Shown here piece by piece: positions 1 through 11,179 of a stretch of 64,000 nt of DNA (positions are counted from its first letter, which is position 1; the number at the start of each line of letters is the position of its first letter). The notes beneath the pieces were generated by a model. It had not been told where the DNA came from and did no database searches. It saw nothing but the letters and a program-made list of their open reading frames with translations. The DNA comes from Rana temporaria. Taxonomy: Eukaryota; Chordata; Amphibia; Anura; Ranidae. The stretch spans positions 133,542,236 through 133,606,235 of the forward strand of contig NC_053494.1 in NCBI RefSeq assembly GCF_905171775.1. Reading direction: 5' to 3'. A program made the position numbers and the translations under genes.

Positions 1-417
1 CTGGAGCAAGCGAAGGAGTCTTAATAGACGAACTGTCTTCAGCAGATGAACACCGAAATACTAAAAGAAAATAAATAATATGATTTAAGTACTAGTGAAT
101 TTACAGATGCAAATGAAAATGTTAGAAGAAGAGGCAGAAGAACTGGTAAACTACAGTAAAATCATGTGTGTCAACTTTGATTGTCGTTTTGTATTCCACA
201 TTGGCTGTGACAATTACATTTTTGTTTTACTTAATTCCTTGAACTGTGCTTTTTTTGTAAGTATTTCAGTGCAAACTTTACTGCTTACTAAGCTCACTCG
301 ATTAAAGCTAGCTAATGTCCTTTGACATTTTATGGTACTCATGCATAAAATATATATCTTTCTACTAAGGAAAAATACCACATAAATGTTCTCACTGAGG
401 ATAATGAAGCTACTTAC

Positions 418-575
418 CACATTGACACTAAATGCATAGAGCAGGTCAAAAGGTAGGGCAGCAATGAGGTCCACAAAAAACCATGTGGTTGCATAGTGCA
501 CACAAATAGAGCGAGGGTCATATACCACTTGACCAGATTTGCTGACATATGTTGTACGGAAATTCAACAAAATAT
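418..575 (-). CDS. kcnh3: ELK (Kv12) potassium channel, internal exon: end of S2 to S3
   Basis: Internal coding exon of a voltage-gated potassium channel of the EAG superfamily, ELK/Kv12 branch, a plasma-membrane channel of excitable cells. Read on the minus strand, the acceptor CCCTAG precedes 575 and the donor GTAAGTA starts at 417. The 158 nt begin in phase 1 and end in phase 0. The translation contains LLNFRTTYVSKSGQVVY, then a hydrophobic S3 segment with TTWFFVDLIAALPFDLLYAF. It joins in phase to the exon at 15674-15920, restoring the S2 segment. The ending F-VNV and the PRSIC motif resemble KCNH3 more than KCNH4 or KCNH8 from memory of the family. The ELK call is strong; the paralogue call is about 60 percent. 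The S4 exon lies beyond the left edge. Confidence 0.88.
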
Positions 576-708
576 CTAGGGAACAAAACAAATAAGAAGG
601 ATTAAGAGAGATTATAACAAACCCTAATTCCACAGTAGGATTTATCAAGGCTTTTTATCTTCAGGAAATAGCAATCGTGATATTTTTACCAATAGTTTTG
701 TACTCTTG

Positions 709-1247
709 GGCCGCGTACACACGATCGGTCCATCCGATGAGAATGGTCTTATGGATTTTTCCATCGGTTAACCGATGAAGCTGACTGATGGTCAGTCGCG
801 CCTACACACCATCAGTTAAAAAACTGATCGTGTCAGAACGCGGACACGTAAACCACGTACGACGGCACTATTAAGGGGATGTTCAAATCCAATGGCGTCA
901 CCCTTGGGGCTGCTTTAGCTGATTTTGTGTTAGTAAAAGACGTTTTGCGCTTTTCTGTCTGTTACAGCGTGATGAATGTGCTATCTCCATAACAAAGTTT
1001 TACCAGAACGAGCGCTCCCGTCCCCTAATTTAGTCTGAGCATGCGTGGATTTTTAACCGATGGTCGTGCCTACTAATGATCGTTTTTTTTCTATCGGTTA
1101 GGAATCCATCGGTTAAATTTAAAACAAGTTGGCTTTTTTTAACCGATGGTTAAATAACCGATGGCGCCCACACACGATCGGTTTGGACCGATGAAAACGG
1201 TCCATCAGACTGTTCTCATCGGTTTAACCGATCGTGTGTACGCGGCC
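709..1247. mobile_element. MITE, CGTACACACG family (copy 1)
   Basis: A 539-bp element with long inverted ends. It starts GGCCGCGTACACACGATCGG and ends with the complementary CCGATCGTGTGTACGCGGCC. Many copies of the ACCGATGG motif lie inside in both orientations. Flanks are TTG and TTA, fitting a 3-bp TWA-type target site as in PIF/Harbinger (inference). It has no coding capacity and lies in the intron of the ELK channel gene. Confidence 0.8.
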
Positions 1248-1808
1248 TTAGTACTATTTTGTGATCTTAATAAAAACAGTAAGTCCCCTTAAAATGAATT
1301 CTTCCAAGTTGATTAGAGACAGGTTTTATTCATTGCTAGTGCTAAATAGAGTGGTGAGGGATCAGTACTCCTGCCAGGTTATTAGTGCTTGTAGGAAAAA
1401 TGGACAGCACTCCAAGTTGAACATTACCTTAACTTTTTACTGATGTCATTAATTGAAAAGTAAAAAAAACAAAACAGATATGACAAAATCATTCCATAGG
1501 TGTTTACAGGACACATATGGCCTCTTTTTCATGGTGGCTTTACTGTATGTGTCCCTAAACTGTCAGTGAAATGATGACTGTTTTGTACTTTTGCACTTAT
1601 GGATCCAAGTAAAGCTCTGGCTATTTTCTCACATTGAGATCATGGCCTCACTATTTAAGGCCATGGCCTCACTATTTAACATGCACCCTCCAGTCTGAGG
1701 CATTAAGATCATGGCACCCTCCAGTCTGAGGTATTAATACAGGATGGGTTGTTTATGGGTTAGGCATTTTGGTGCTAACCTTTGTTCACTTTTTTTCTAA
1801 ATCCCAGC
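1248..1808. other. Intronic sequence, no gene seen
   Basis: AT-rich sequence with no recognisable gene. A short imperfect direct duplication (CATGGCCTCACTATTTAA and CACCCTCCAGTCTGAGG units) lies at about 1640-1735. Confidence 0.5.
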
Positions 1809-2179
1809 TCCCCTATGTACCAATACAGAATTAATGTACTTATTTTGCAAAAATAAAACAGCTTTCCATTAATTCTAAACACACTTACCTCACTGTCTTT
1901 ATGGCTGTTTAAAAACACTGCTCTATTACTTCCGCCTTACTTCCTGGATAGACTATAGGTCATGACACAGGAAGGAGTTGCCCAGCTGCTCTCATTAGCA
2001 CACACCCTGAATCATCTACCCTCAGCTGGTCATCTACTTCCTGTGTCATGACCTAAAGTTTGTCCAAGAAGTAATGGAGAAGTGTCTTTAAATAGCCATG
2101 GAGACAGTAACGTAAGAGTGTGTAGAATACATGGAAAGCTGTGCAAAAGAAACACTATGCTATATTTGTACATAGGGGA
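1809..2179. repeat. Foldback element, about 370 bp
   Basis: The two halves are imperfect reverse complements: CTCCCCTATGTAC at the left end pairs with GTACATAGGGGAG at the right, AGCTTTCC pairs with GGAAAGCT, and CTTCCTGTGTCATGACC forms the inner stem. It looks like a palindromic MITE. It abuts a TA microsatellite on its right. Confidence 0.65.
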
Positions 2180-2185
2180 GATGAA

Positions 2186-2188
<3 letters not shown>

Positions 2189-2244
<56 letters not shown>
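2189..2244. repeat. (TA)n microsatellite
   Basis: Pure TA dinucleotide run of about 56 bp. Short ORFs through it are low-complexity artefacts. Confidence 0.95.
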
Positions 2245-2248
<4 letters not shown>

Positions 2249-2832
2249 GGGGTTAGCTCGGTAGCGGGGTGTTTGACCCCTTGGATGGGTTCACCACACA
2301 CTGAATTTATACAGACTGGCAGTCGAAGACGGTTGAAAACAAAGTTTTTGGTTTATTTTCCATCTTGCTGGAAAACAGTTGCAAGCATCCAAACAGCATA
2401 AACAAAATAAAATATAAAATAAATCCTAGCCACTCTGGGCGTCTACCTTCCACACAGGAACCTAAGAAGTCTGGCTCAGCCTAGCGCTAGGCAGACAATG
2501 CTGGTCATACAGCACAAACAGTAGTCTTTTGATATTTATAACACAGGAAAAAAGTCAATGGTCTCCTCACCTCATCAAGAGACTTTCTGGCACTGCTCTC
2601 CTACTCACACTGCCTTGGGAGTGATGCAGCAACCAAGTGGTAACCCTCTGGCTACTTATAAAGGCCTTGATTGCTTCATTCTGAACAGCTGAAGTTTTTT
2701 AACGGCCTTTAGCCTTCCTCTGGCTACGTTTGTAGCCGACGCTTGATAACAATCTGTGTATCGTCTAAACAAGGCAGAAATGTATGTCCCATCAGTGACA
2801 ACACCCACAGATTTACCTGACTTCCTGTCACA
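2245..2832 (-). mobile_element. Probable solo LTR inserted in a TA repeat
   Basis: A 588-bp segment cleanly bounded by TA repeats on both sides, as if inserted into one microsatellite. Read on the minus strand it starts TGTGACAGGAAG and ends AACCCCTCAC. It has a TATA-like box (TTTATAAG, near 2660) and a downstream AATAAA (near 2352), in the order expected for U3-R-U5. No internal retroviral sequence is present, so a solo LTR is inferred. The exact termini and superfamily are uncertain. Confidence 0.4.
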
Positions 2833-2837
2833 ATATA

Positions 2838-2879
<42 letters not shown>
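2833..2879. repeat. (TA)n microsatellite
   Basis: TA run of about 45 bp on the far side of the putative solo LTR, probably the other half of the interrupted microsatellite. Confidence 0.9.
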
Positions 2880-2880
<1 letters not shown>

Positions 2881-3749
2881 AAATGAACAAAGGTGAACTT
2901 AGCCATTAAGTTGAATTTGTATGCAAGTTGGAACAGGTACATTTTTTAGGTATAAAAATAATTGTTAAGTTTTTTGGATAGCATAGGGAAGGGTTAACAC
3001 CCCATGAAATGTTTGGTTTGCTGTCTGTGCCCCTGTTAAGAAAATTTCACCTCACTTTCTGTCCCTGTAACAATAGGATTTTTAAAATCAAATAGCCTTG
3101 CAAAGGTAACGAATGCTTTAAGAAAATAATTTCTGACAGCTATTTTCTAATAACTCATTCCCACTCTTATTAAATAGCTGACACTTTTTTCTAATTCTAA
3201 ATTCAGTTTTCCCTCTTACTGACTTCTAAAAATATAGCATTCTCAAGTAAATAATTAACAAGATGTCAGCAAATGAAACATTGACCATGGTATTAGGCCG
3301 ACTGTGAATAATAACGGGAAAATCTTTAATACATTTTCCTCCCTGGGACATTGGTTCCAGAGCTTACTTAAATATTTAGATATAGCTTCTTTTGTGAATG
3401 AATGTCGACATGAGAATCACTTAGCTCTTAAACTGACATGCTAAAAGGACAACGCTACAGGGTTTCTAGTTTGCCTGCAGAACAGATATTTAATAAATGA
3501 TAATGTTGTCTGTTTTTACAAAATAAACAGATGCTCTGGCCAGCAATTCTAGCTTTCATTAGGAGAAATGCCCAGGACTGAATACACATCCAAACAAGCC
3601 TTTAGATTTGATATATTAAGGCAGTTGTTGGAAGAAGATGCAAAACATGTCCATGTATTGTCAAGCACTGCCAGCAACTGCTTTCCCGTGTCAATGATAA
3701 ATTAAAATCTGCAAAAATCTATGTTTTTAGAAAGCAAAGTGTATACATA
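2880..3749. other. Intronic sequence, no gene seen
   Basis: Unique-looking AT-rich DNA without recognised repeats or exons. Confidence 0.4.
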
Positions 3750-4275
3750 CTGTATTTGCTGACTACCTTTTACACTTAAAAAAAACTGGCCAAAAAGCAG
3801 GGGTCAGCTGCTAGGATTCCTGTTGCCAATCCCGGTAAACGATGTATTCAAATGAATACAGAGCCTGCTCGGATTGGAGTAACAACCTCTGCCAATCCGA
3901 GCAGGCTACATACATTAGCCTGCTTGGATCGGCTTTGAGTCAGAGAGGCGTGGCCTGATGATGTTACAGCCTCTGCCAATCCAAGCAGGCTTTGTATTCA
4001 TTAATAGAATACATTGCTCACCGTGATTGGCTCCAGCTCCAGCAAGAAGGAAGAACAATATGGCTCCAGCTCCAGCAAGAAGGAAGAAGAATATGGCTCC
4101 AGCTCCAGCAAGAATAAAGAAGAATATGGCTCCAGAAGGAAGAAATTTGAAGGCGCCGGAAGCCTCGGAAGGGGGGTCGTCTTATACAGTGAGTACAGGC
4201 ACAAAATCTTAAAAAACTGTAAAATTAGGGGGTCGTCTTATACACCTGGTCACTTTATACACCGGCAAATAAGGT
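3750..4275. mobile_element. Probable non-autonomous DNA element with TATTTGC ends
   Basis: Ends are imperfect inverted copies: CTGTATTTGCTGACTACC at left, and CCTTATTTGCCGGTGTAT when the right end is read on the minus strand. Inside are two direct copies of CCTCTGCCAATCCGAGCAGG (about 3888 and 3970, one with a mismatch), inverted copies of the same motif, and the phrase GGGGTCGTCTTATACA twice. No coding region is convincing. Confidence 0.4.
4028..4145 (+). repeat. 33-bp tandem repeat, about 3.5 copies
   Basis: Units start at 4028, 4061 and 4094, with a partial fourth at 4127; each begins TGGCTCCAGCTCCAGCAAGA. The unit length is a multiple of three, so one frame reads as a G-S-S-S-S-K-K-E-E repeat, but no gene context supports translation. 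Confidence 0.85.
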
Positions 4276-4299
4276 TTATATAGAAAGTGTATCCGTATA

Positions 4300-4883
4300 C
4301 AGTATCTCACAAAAGTAAGTACACCCTCACATTTTTTAACAGAGTAAATTTGCTGTCCCCTCAAAATAACTCAACACACAGACATTAATGTCTAAACCAC
4401 TGACAACAAAAGTGAGTACACCCCTGAGTGAAAATGTCAAAATTGGGCCCAAGAGTGTCATAATTTTGTGTGGCCACCATTATTTTCCAGCACTGTCTTA
4501 ACCCCCATGGAGTTTACCAGAGCTTCACAGGTTGCCACTGGAGTCCTCTTCCACTCCTCCATGATGACATCACAGAGCTGGTGGATGTTAGAGATCTCCT
4601 CCACCTTCCATTTGAGGATGCCCCACAGATGCTCAATAGGGTTTAGGTCTGGAGACATGTTTTGCCAGTCCATCACAATTACCCTCAGCTTCTCTAGCAA
4701 GTCAGTGGTCGTCTTGGAGGTGTGTTTGTCTGCTTGTCTTCAGCAAACTGCGGGCTTTCTTGTGCATCATCTTTAGAAGAGGCTTCCTCCTGTGACGACA
4801 GCCATGCAGACCAATTTGATGCTGTGTTTGGCATATGGTCTGAGCACTGACAGGATGACCCCCCATCTCTTCAACCTCTGCAG
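4300..4883 (-). pseudogene. Tc1-like transposase remnant, internally deleted
   Basis: A terminal sequence CAGTATCTCACAAAAGTAAG follows a TA dinucleotide at 4298-4299. On the minus strand, 4458-4700 encodes the transposase C-terminus with MSPDLNPIEHLWG, the block containing the third catalytic acidic residue, and ends with ENNGGHTK. A preceding block in another frame (about 4702-4830) carries GCRHRRKPLLKMMHKKAR, an N-terminal-half motif. The WSDE and HDNDPKH blocks that hold the first two catalytic aspartates are absent. The copy is therefore internally deleted, frameshifted and inactive. The right end is cut by the next repeat. Confidence 0.88.
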
Positions 4884-5280
4884 TAGGGATGAGCTGCACA
4901 CCCCCGAGATTGGTTTGCAGCTGAACATGCAAACAGGCAAAAAATTTGTGCGAACATCGTTAAAGTCTATGGGATGTGAACGTGAAAAATCAAAAGTGCT
5001 AATTTTAAAGGCGTATATGCAAGTTATTGCCGCAGAAAGTGTTTGGGGACCCGGGTCCTCCCCCAGGGGACATGTATCAATGTAGAAAAAGTTTTAAAAA
5101 TGTATGTTTTTTTGGGAGCAGTGATTTTAATAATATTTAATAGAAATTAAATATTCCTTTAAATATCGTGCATGGGGGTCTCCTTAGTCTGCCTGTAAAG
5201 TAGTGCATCTTTCCCAAGTTTATAACAGTACCACAGCAAAATTACATTTCTAAAGGAAAAAATTGAGCAGCAGTTCTACC
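4884..5280. mobile_element. Fragment of a hAT-like MITE (TAGGGATG ends)
   Basis: Starts TAGGGATGAGC directly after the Tc1 remnant. It is similar along several hundred bases to the complete copy at 23111-23740; shared blocks include GCTAATTTTAAAGGC/TCCTAATTTTAAAGGC, ATGCAAGTTATTGCC and GGGGACATGTATCAAT. The right end is degraded. Confidence 0.6.
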
Positions 5281-5345
5281 AAATCTTATAAAATTCTTAA
5301 AAATACCCTAATACTATATATTATAAAATACTGACAAAATGCTGA

Positions 5346-5363
5346 AATATATATATATATACA

Positions 5364-5403
<40 letters not shown>
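5346..5403. repeat. (TA)n microsatellite
   Basis: Interrupted TA run. Confidence 0.95.
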
Positions 5404-5407
<4 letters not shown>

Positions 5408-5408
5408 T

Positions 5409-6289
5409 GTGACAGTTTTGGATCTGATGAAACAGCGGATGCTGAGAAACATTATCCTATTGGCTGGCCTGAGTCCCTACGTCACTTCCGGTCCTACGAC
5501 GGTACGCTGCGTTCCACGCTGGAACGCACGCCGCTCTGAAGCAGCACCAGCGGTTCTTGGAGCTCCTGTGTTCCCCCATGGCTTCCTAACTCCTGGATTT
5601 CCATCTCCTTCGGTTCCACAGTATGAGACCAGCCAGATCGAACCCCTGCAGCTACAGATGACACACTGACACCAGACCAGCCTCTTGCCCTACCATGCCT
5701 GTGTTTTCACTCCTTTTGTGAGTAACCAATTTATTGTTTGAGACATTACTTTTAATTAAATCCATATTTACTGCACTTAGTTTGGCGCATTTCCTTCTTG
5801 TTCGTACATATCTTTCAGAGTTCGCTTCTGCTTCAGGATTGCTGCCGCTAGTGCTATTGGACTGTTATTGGACTATTATTGGATGATTATATTCACTTAA
5901 TTAATTTTTATTATTGACATGGACCTTATGATATGCTAATGTTGCTGATTACTGATTGTGCTTGTTTAGTCATGCGCCATCCACTTATACATTTTTTACA
6001 CAAAATGTAATAATTTCTCGGACTCGTTAGAACAGTGATTGTGGAACCCTTTTTATGAATAAATAAAAAAACTAGCCTAATTGTCCCTTCATTATTTATA
6101 AAAACCTTAAAGAGCATTAATGAAAAAACAATTTAACTCAAAGCCCACATTCATTATGCTTTCTGCAGCCCTTTTTAATGTTAAATACATGTTCTCTCAT
6201 TCTGAGGTCCCTCTAATTAATATATTGAAGCCCACGTTGCCATTCAAATATATACAGTATACTACTCTTTCTGTCCCACAAGAAACAAA
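5409..6289. other. Unassigned sequence, possibly LTR-derived at its left
   Basis: Begins TGTGACAG immediately after the TA repeat, the same first eight bases and the same TA-repeat context as the minus-strand LTR-like segment at 2245-2832. The rest is not alignable by eye. No exon seen. Confidence 0.25.
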
Positions 6290-7033
6290 GGGCTAGATTC
6301 AAATAGAATTGCCTATCTTTAGGCGGGCGTAGCGTATCTCAGATACACTACGCCGCCGTAATTTAGTGAGGCAGGTACCGTATTCACAACGAACTTGCGT
6401 CCTAAGTTACGGCGGCATAGTGTAAATGGGCCGGCCTAAGCCCGTCTAATTCAAATTGTCCAGGCAGTGGGCGTGTTGTATTATAATGAGCCTTGACCCC
6501 ACGTAATTGACGCTCCTAACGAACGGCGCATGCGCCGTCCGTGAACGTATCCCAGTGCGCATGCTCGAAATCACGTCGCAAATAGTCAATGCTTTCGACG
6601 TGAATGTAACTTACGCACAGCCCTATTCGCATACGACTTACGTAAACGACGTAAACGACGGAAAATTTTACGCTGTCCCGACGTCCATACTTAACATTGG
6701 CTACGCCTCATATAGCAGGGGTAACTTTACGCCGAAATAAGCCTTACGTAAACTACGTAAATCAATGCGCCAGTCGGACGTACGTTTCTGAATCGGCGTA
6801 TCCAGCTCATTTGCATATTCTACGCGTAAATCTACGGAAAGGGGCCCCTAGCGTCCAGCGTAAATATGCACCCTAAGATACAACGGCGTAGGAGACTTAC
6901 GCTGCTCGTATCTAGGCCAAATCTATGCGTAACTGATTCTATGAATCAGGCGCATTGATACGACCGCGCTCATTCGGGCATACAACGGCGTATCTGAAGA
7001 TACGCCGTCGTATGTCCTTTATGAATCTAGCCC
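6290..7033. mobile_element. MITE, GGGC-AGATTCA family (copy 1)
   Basis: A 744-bp element with ends GGGCTAGATTCA and TGAATCTAGCCC, flanked by AAA on both sides (6287-6289, 7034-7036). The interior is GC-richer than its surroundings, with repeated CGCCGTA and CGTAAACGACG motifs. No transposase. Confidence 0.8.
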
Positions 7034-7036
7034 AAA

Positions 7037-7490
7037 GTCTCTTATTTTTACTATCTCTTTTGTGGTTGTTATTTGAAAACATTATCTTCTTCTTGTATTC
7101 TGTATTTCTGCTGGGGCATGATATAGTGAGTGGTTAGGGAAACAAAATGTGTCCTGTTTCCAATGAAAAGTGTAAATTATGAACTCAAGCAAGGAGGTAT
7201 GGTAAAACTCTAGTCTCTGATGGTACACTTGCAGGTTCATCTCTCATGTTGCCTTCTACCCCTATGTAAAACTCCTATACTCCTTTGGATTTTTTTTTAT
7301 TTCTCAGGAGATCATCTCTCTTTGTATGTCCCAGTGACAACAGAAAATTTATGGAAATCAAAAATATTACAGTTTTCACAAAAAATAGGATAAAAGGAAA
7401 ACTTCCCAGTGGAAACACCTATTTAGGATTTGCCTCACTTGTTGTCTCCAGGACAGGAAGTCAATGTAAAACTTCTCTAAACACTTAAGC
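7037..7490. other. Intronic sequence, no gene seen
   Basis: No recognisable feature. Confidence 0.4.
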
Positions 7491-8466
7491 CCCGGACCTT
7501 TTTGCAGCTAAATGCCCAGGCCAGGTTTTGCGATTCGGCACTGCATCGCTTTAACAGACAATTGCGCGGTCGTGCGACGTAGCTCCCAAACAAAATTGGC
7601 GTCCTTTTTTCCCCACAAATAGAGCTTTATTTTGGTGGTATTTGATCACCTCTGCGGTTTTTATTTTTTGCGCTATAAACAAAAATAGAGCGACAATTTT
7701 GAAAAAAATGCAATATTTTTTACTTTTTGCTGTAATAAATATCCCCCAAAAACATATATAAATTTTATTTTCCTCAGTTTAGGCCGATACATATTCTTCT
7801 ACCTATTTTTGGTAAAAAAAATCGCAATAAGTGTTTATTGATTGGTTTGCACAAAATGTATAGCGTTTACAAAATAGAGGATAGTTTTATTGCATTTTTA
7901 TTAATTTTTTTTTACTACTATTGGCGGCGATCAGCAATTTTTTTCATGACTGCGACATTATGGCGGACACTTCGGACAATTTTGACACATTTTTGGGACC
8001 ATTGTCATTTTCACAGCAAAAAAGGCATTTAAATTGCATTCTTTATTGTGAAAATGACAGTTGCAGTTTGGGAGTTAACCACAGGGGGCGCTGTAGGAGT
8101 TAGGGTTCACCTAGTGTGTGTTTACAACAGTAGGGGGGTGTGGCTGTAGGACTGACGTCATCGATCGAGTCTCCCTTATAAAAAGGATCACTCGATCGAT
8201 ACAGTGAAGCACGGGGAAGCCGTGTTTACATACGTCTCTCCCCATTCTTCAGCCTCGGGGAGCGATCGCGACGGAGCGGCTATAAACAAATAGCCGCGCC
8301 GTCGTCCCGGATCGGTCCCCGAGGGAATCCGCCCGCCGCACGCAGCGGGGGGGTCCCGCTCGGACCCCCCACCCGCTAGAAGGCGGGGACGTATATATAC
8401 GCCCATCTGCCTGTCCGTGCCATTTTGCAGACGTATATAGTCGTGCGGCGGGCATTAAGGGGCTAA
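7491..8466 (+). repeat. Dispersed repeat with a conserved GCGCTATAAAC core (copy 1)
   Basis: Bounded by TTAAGCCCC and the complementary GGGGCTAA. A stretch at about 7612-7680 (CCACAAATAGAG through GATCACCTCTGCGG to TTTTTGCGCTATAAAC) recurs in reverse orientation at about 18807-18880. The right part is GC-rich with ATCGATCGAG palindromes. The class is unknown; ends and length would suit a non-autonomous DNA element. Confidence 0.5.
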
Positions 8467-8704
8467 AGAATGCAAATAAAATAAAAATAACAGACAAGGG
8501 TTTTAGTATTAAATGCTTTAGAGCTTTGGATTAAATGTATTAAACGTGAGCTTTACTGTTATGGCTAATGGGTTTCATTTTTGTTGGTCCACTATCCACA
8601 ACCGGTTTAAATATTGGGAAATGCCAGAATACTCTCAAAAATGTGTTCACTATTAAAATTTTTCAGATTTATATAAAATTTTAGGGATTATGCAATAACT
8701 CTTA

Positions 8705-10800
8705 TGCCGCATACACACGGTCGTTTTTTGTCTTGTAAAAAAACGTCGTTTTTTTATCATGAAAAAAACGACGTTTTTCAAACTTCATTTTAAAAACCTA
8801 CGTTGCCCACACACCATTGTTTTTTCAAAATGCTCTAGCAAAGCGCGGTTACGTACAACGCGTATGACAGGACTCTGTTCCATTCAAGCTCCCGTCTCAT
8901 AACTTGCTTTTGAGCATGCGGGGGTTTAAAACGTCGTTTTAGCCCACACACGATCATTTTTTATGACACAAAAAACGACATTTTGAAAAACGACATAAAA
9001 AATTGAAGAGACAATTCTTTCACCGCTCCAGGTGAGCCTCGTAGATCATCAAGGGTTGTTGAACCACCAGGGTGCTGGCAATGCTAATTGTAGCACATGA
9101 ACGAAAAAACTGTGGATAGCCGCACTCCAAGATAACTTAAAATTAAGTAGGTCTTTTTATTTTCAAATGCACATGCAGTCACCGCAAACAACAGGTACAG
9201 AAATGGCCGACGCGTTTCGCGCTGCAATTCAGCGCTTAGTCATGGCTAACACAGGTTCACACTAAAATAACATATATACCAAAACCACCATCATGTGAAA
9301 AAATATCCGCCAATGGCGGTGCTCGATCAATCAAATAATTAAACAATTAATTACATACACGTTCAATCTGAATCATATAGAGCAGGTGATGAGGCCTCCC
9401 TCAGAATTAACAAATTGAAATGAAAAGCTTGTATAAAACACATATATATATAGTAGCAAAACACCTATGTGTCCCCTCAAGGCTCCAAAAATATGAAGTC
9501 ACAATTATGGCCTATGTGTGACTCCACATAAAGTGGGCCCATATATAAAAATCCTTCCAATGAAAATTATTAAATGCATGTTCTATGTATATTGAGAGGA
9601 TGGTATTTTTGTGCATTAAAAAGGTGAACAACTAATATTCAAATATGGGCACTCCTGTGTAATACTGGTGTGAAATTCCCCATCAACGCAAGATGTAGGA
9701 ATGAAAGTTTAAAGTGCTTCTATATTTTTATTTTTAGTTTTTTAAATATATTTTTTGATACAAAAACTCTAATTCCTATATTTTTTTTTATATTTTTGTT
9801 TTGTTTTTATATTGTGTTCCTAATATTAATACAAGGTGTGTACGAGTGTGACTCTAATGAAATGATTAATCCTCCTGGGAGAAACCTAGATGAATGTTCA
9901 TATAATTTGATGTTCTGCAACTTCCATTTAGGAGCCGCACAATCAAAGAGATATACTTGTTCAAAGAGGAGAAAAAAAGAAAACTAAAAATATGAAAAGA
10001 AGGGAAGTGTAGAGTGGCCAGATAATAATAAAAAAACCTGCATATGTGAGCTTAGTGCTGACAAAGTGTCTAGTGGAGATCGTGATCTAGTGCGAAAATC
10101 TGTTGTCGTACACAGGGTTTGTGTGTGAACATTATGCCTGTAGCAATCCAGACACTGCATTATACACAGGGTTATAGACATCAAACATCATGTTAATACT
10201 TATCAGGTGAGTGTGAAATCGGCCCGGATAATGTGCTAAAAATGTTCTTCAAATTATTGATGTGAAAATCTGGAAGTTGCCAAAAAGACAGCTGCCGGGA
10301 TGTAACGACCTCAACGGTGTCTAACCGATTTTGTGAAAGGAGGAAAGGCATAGTGTACAGATCCAAGGCCGAAAAATTGAAACATAATGATGATCTAATG
10401 CGAAAGTCAGTTGTCGGAAACCTGAACATGACTCTCCAAAAGGCCATAAAGTGTACAACTGATGAAATCGCTAACCCTGTGCGTATGAACCTGTGTTAGC
10501 CATGACTAAGCGCTGAATTGCAGCGTGAAACGCGTCGGCCATTTCTGTACCTGTTGTTTGCGGTGACTGCATGTGCATTTGAAAATAAAAAGACCTACTT
10601 AATTTTAAGTTATCTTGGAGTGCGGCTATCCAGAGTTTTTTCGTTCATGTTCCATAAAAAATTGAAGCATGTTCAAATTTTTTTTTGGTGTTTTTTTAGG
10701 AGCCAAAAAACGATGTGAAGCCCACACACGATCATTTTAAATGCTGTTTTTAAAAACGTTGTTTTATTTCATCACAAAAAACAACCGTGTGTACGCGGCA
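8705..10800. mobile_element. MITE-like element, CGTACACACG family (copy 2), 2.1 kb with nested insert
   Basis: Begins TGCCGCATACACACGGTCG and ends with the inverted ACCGTGTGTACGCGGCA. It is flanked by a perfect TTA duplication (8702-8704 and 10801-10803). Internal AAAAACGACGTTTTT-type palindromes are seen at both ends. Much of its length is the foldback element at 9096-10649. Confidence 0.75.
9096..10649. mobile_element. Foldback element with 164-bp inverted arms
   Basis: Arms 9096-9259 and 10487-10649 are near-perfect inverted copies. They contain GGCCGACGCGTTTCGCGCTG versus CAGCGTGAAACGCGTCGGCC, and CATGAACGAAAAAACTGTGG versus its complement. About 1.2 kb of AT-rich, apparently non-coding DNA lies between. 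It is nested in the element at 8705-10800. Class unknown. Confidence 0.7.
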
Positions 10801-10803
10801 TTA

Positions 10804-11179
10804 AACTCAAGATGTAGCGTGATGATTTTTGTCACTGCAGGACCTTAGCTTTAACTAAGAACCTTTCACATTTCTTTTAAATACCAACTACACTTATATT
10901 GTTACTGTATTTATTTGCTCTTCGATAACCTCCTGTCATCATCTTAGTATTAACAGCGCTAGTGATTTGCTTCTGGCAACATTCAGCTACTTTTCAATTA
11001 ATTTATCAAAAACAGTTTTAGTTTTGTTTGACAGCCAGCCTTGTATAATGTTAATGGCAGCCAGGGTTACTACTCAAAGGGCTTGGGCCATTTATTATTA
11101 GCTGCACTGACTAGAAGCTTCCAACCAGGTTTATGATAAAAATACCTTTACAGAAATGTATGCTGTTTTGGGTGTCACA
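10804..11179. other. Intronic sequence, no gene seen
   Basis: No recognisable feature. Confidence 0.4.

Noticed and set aside
2082..2264. ORFs encoding Tyr-Ile repeats (also at 2724-2942 and 5339-5669)
   Set aside because: Direct translation of TA microsatellites.
8188..8497. Arginine/proline-rich minus-strand ORFs
   Set aside because: They lie in the GC-rich end of a dispersed repeat and show no domain or conserved start.
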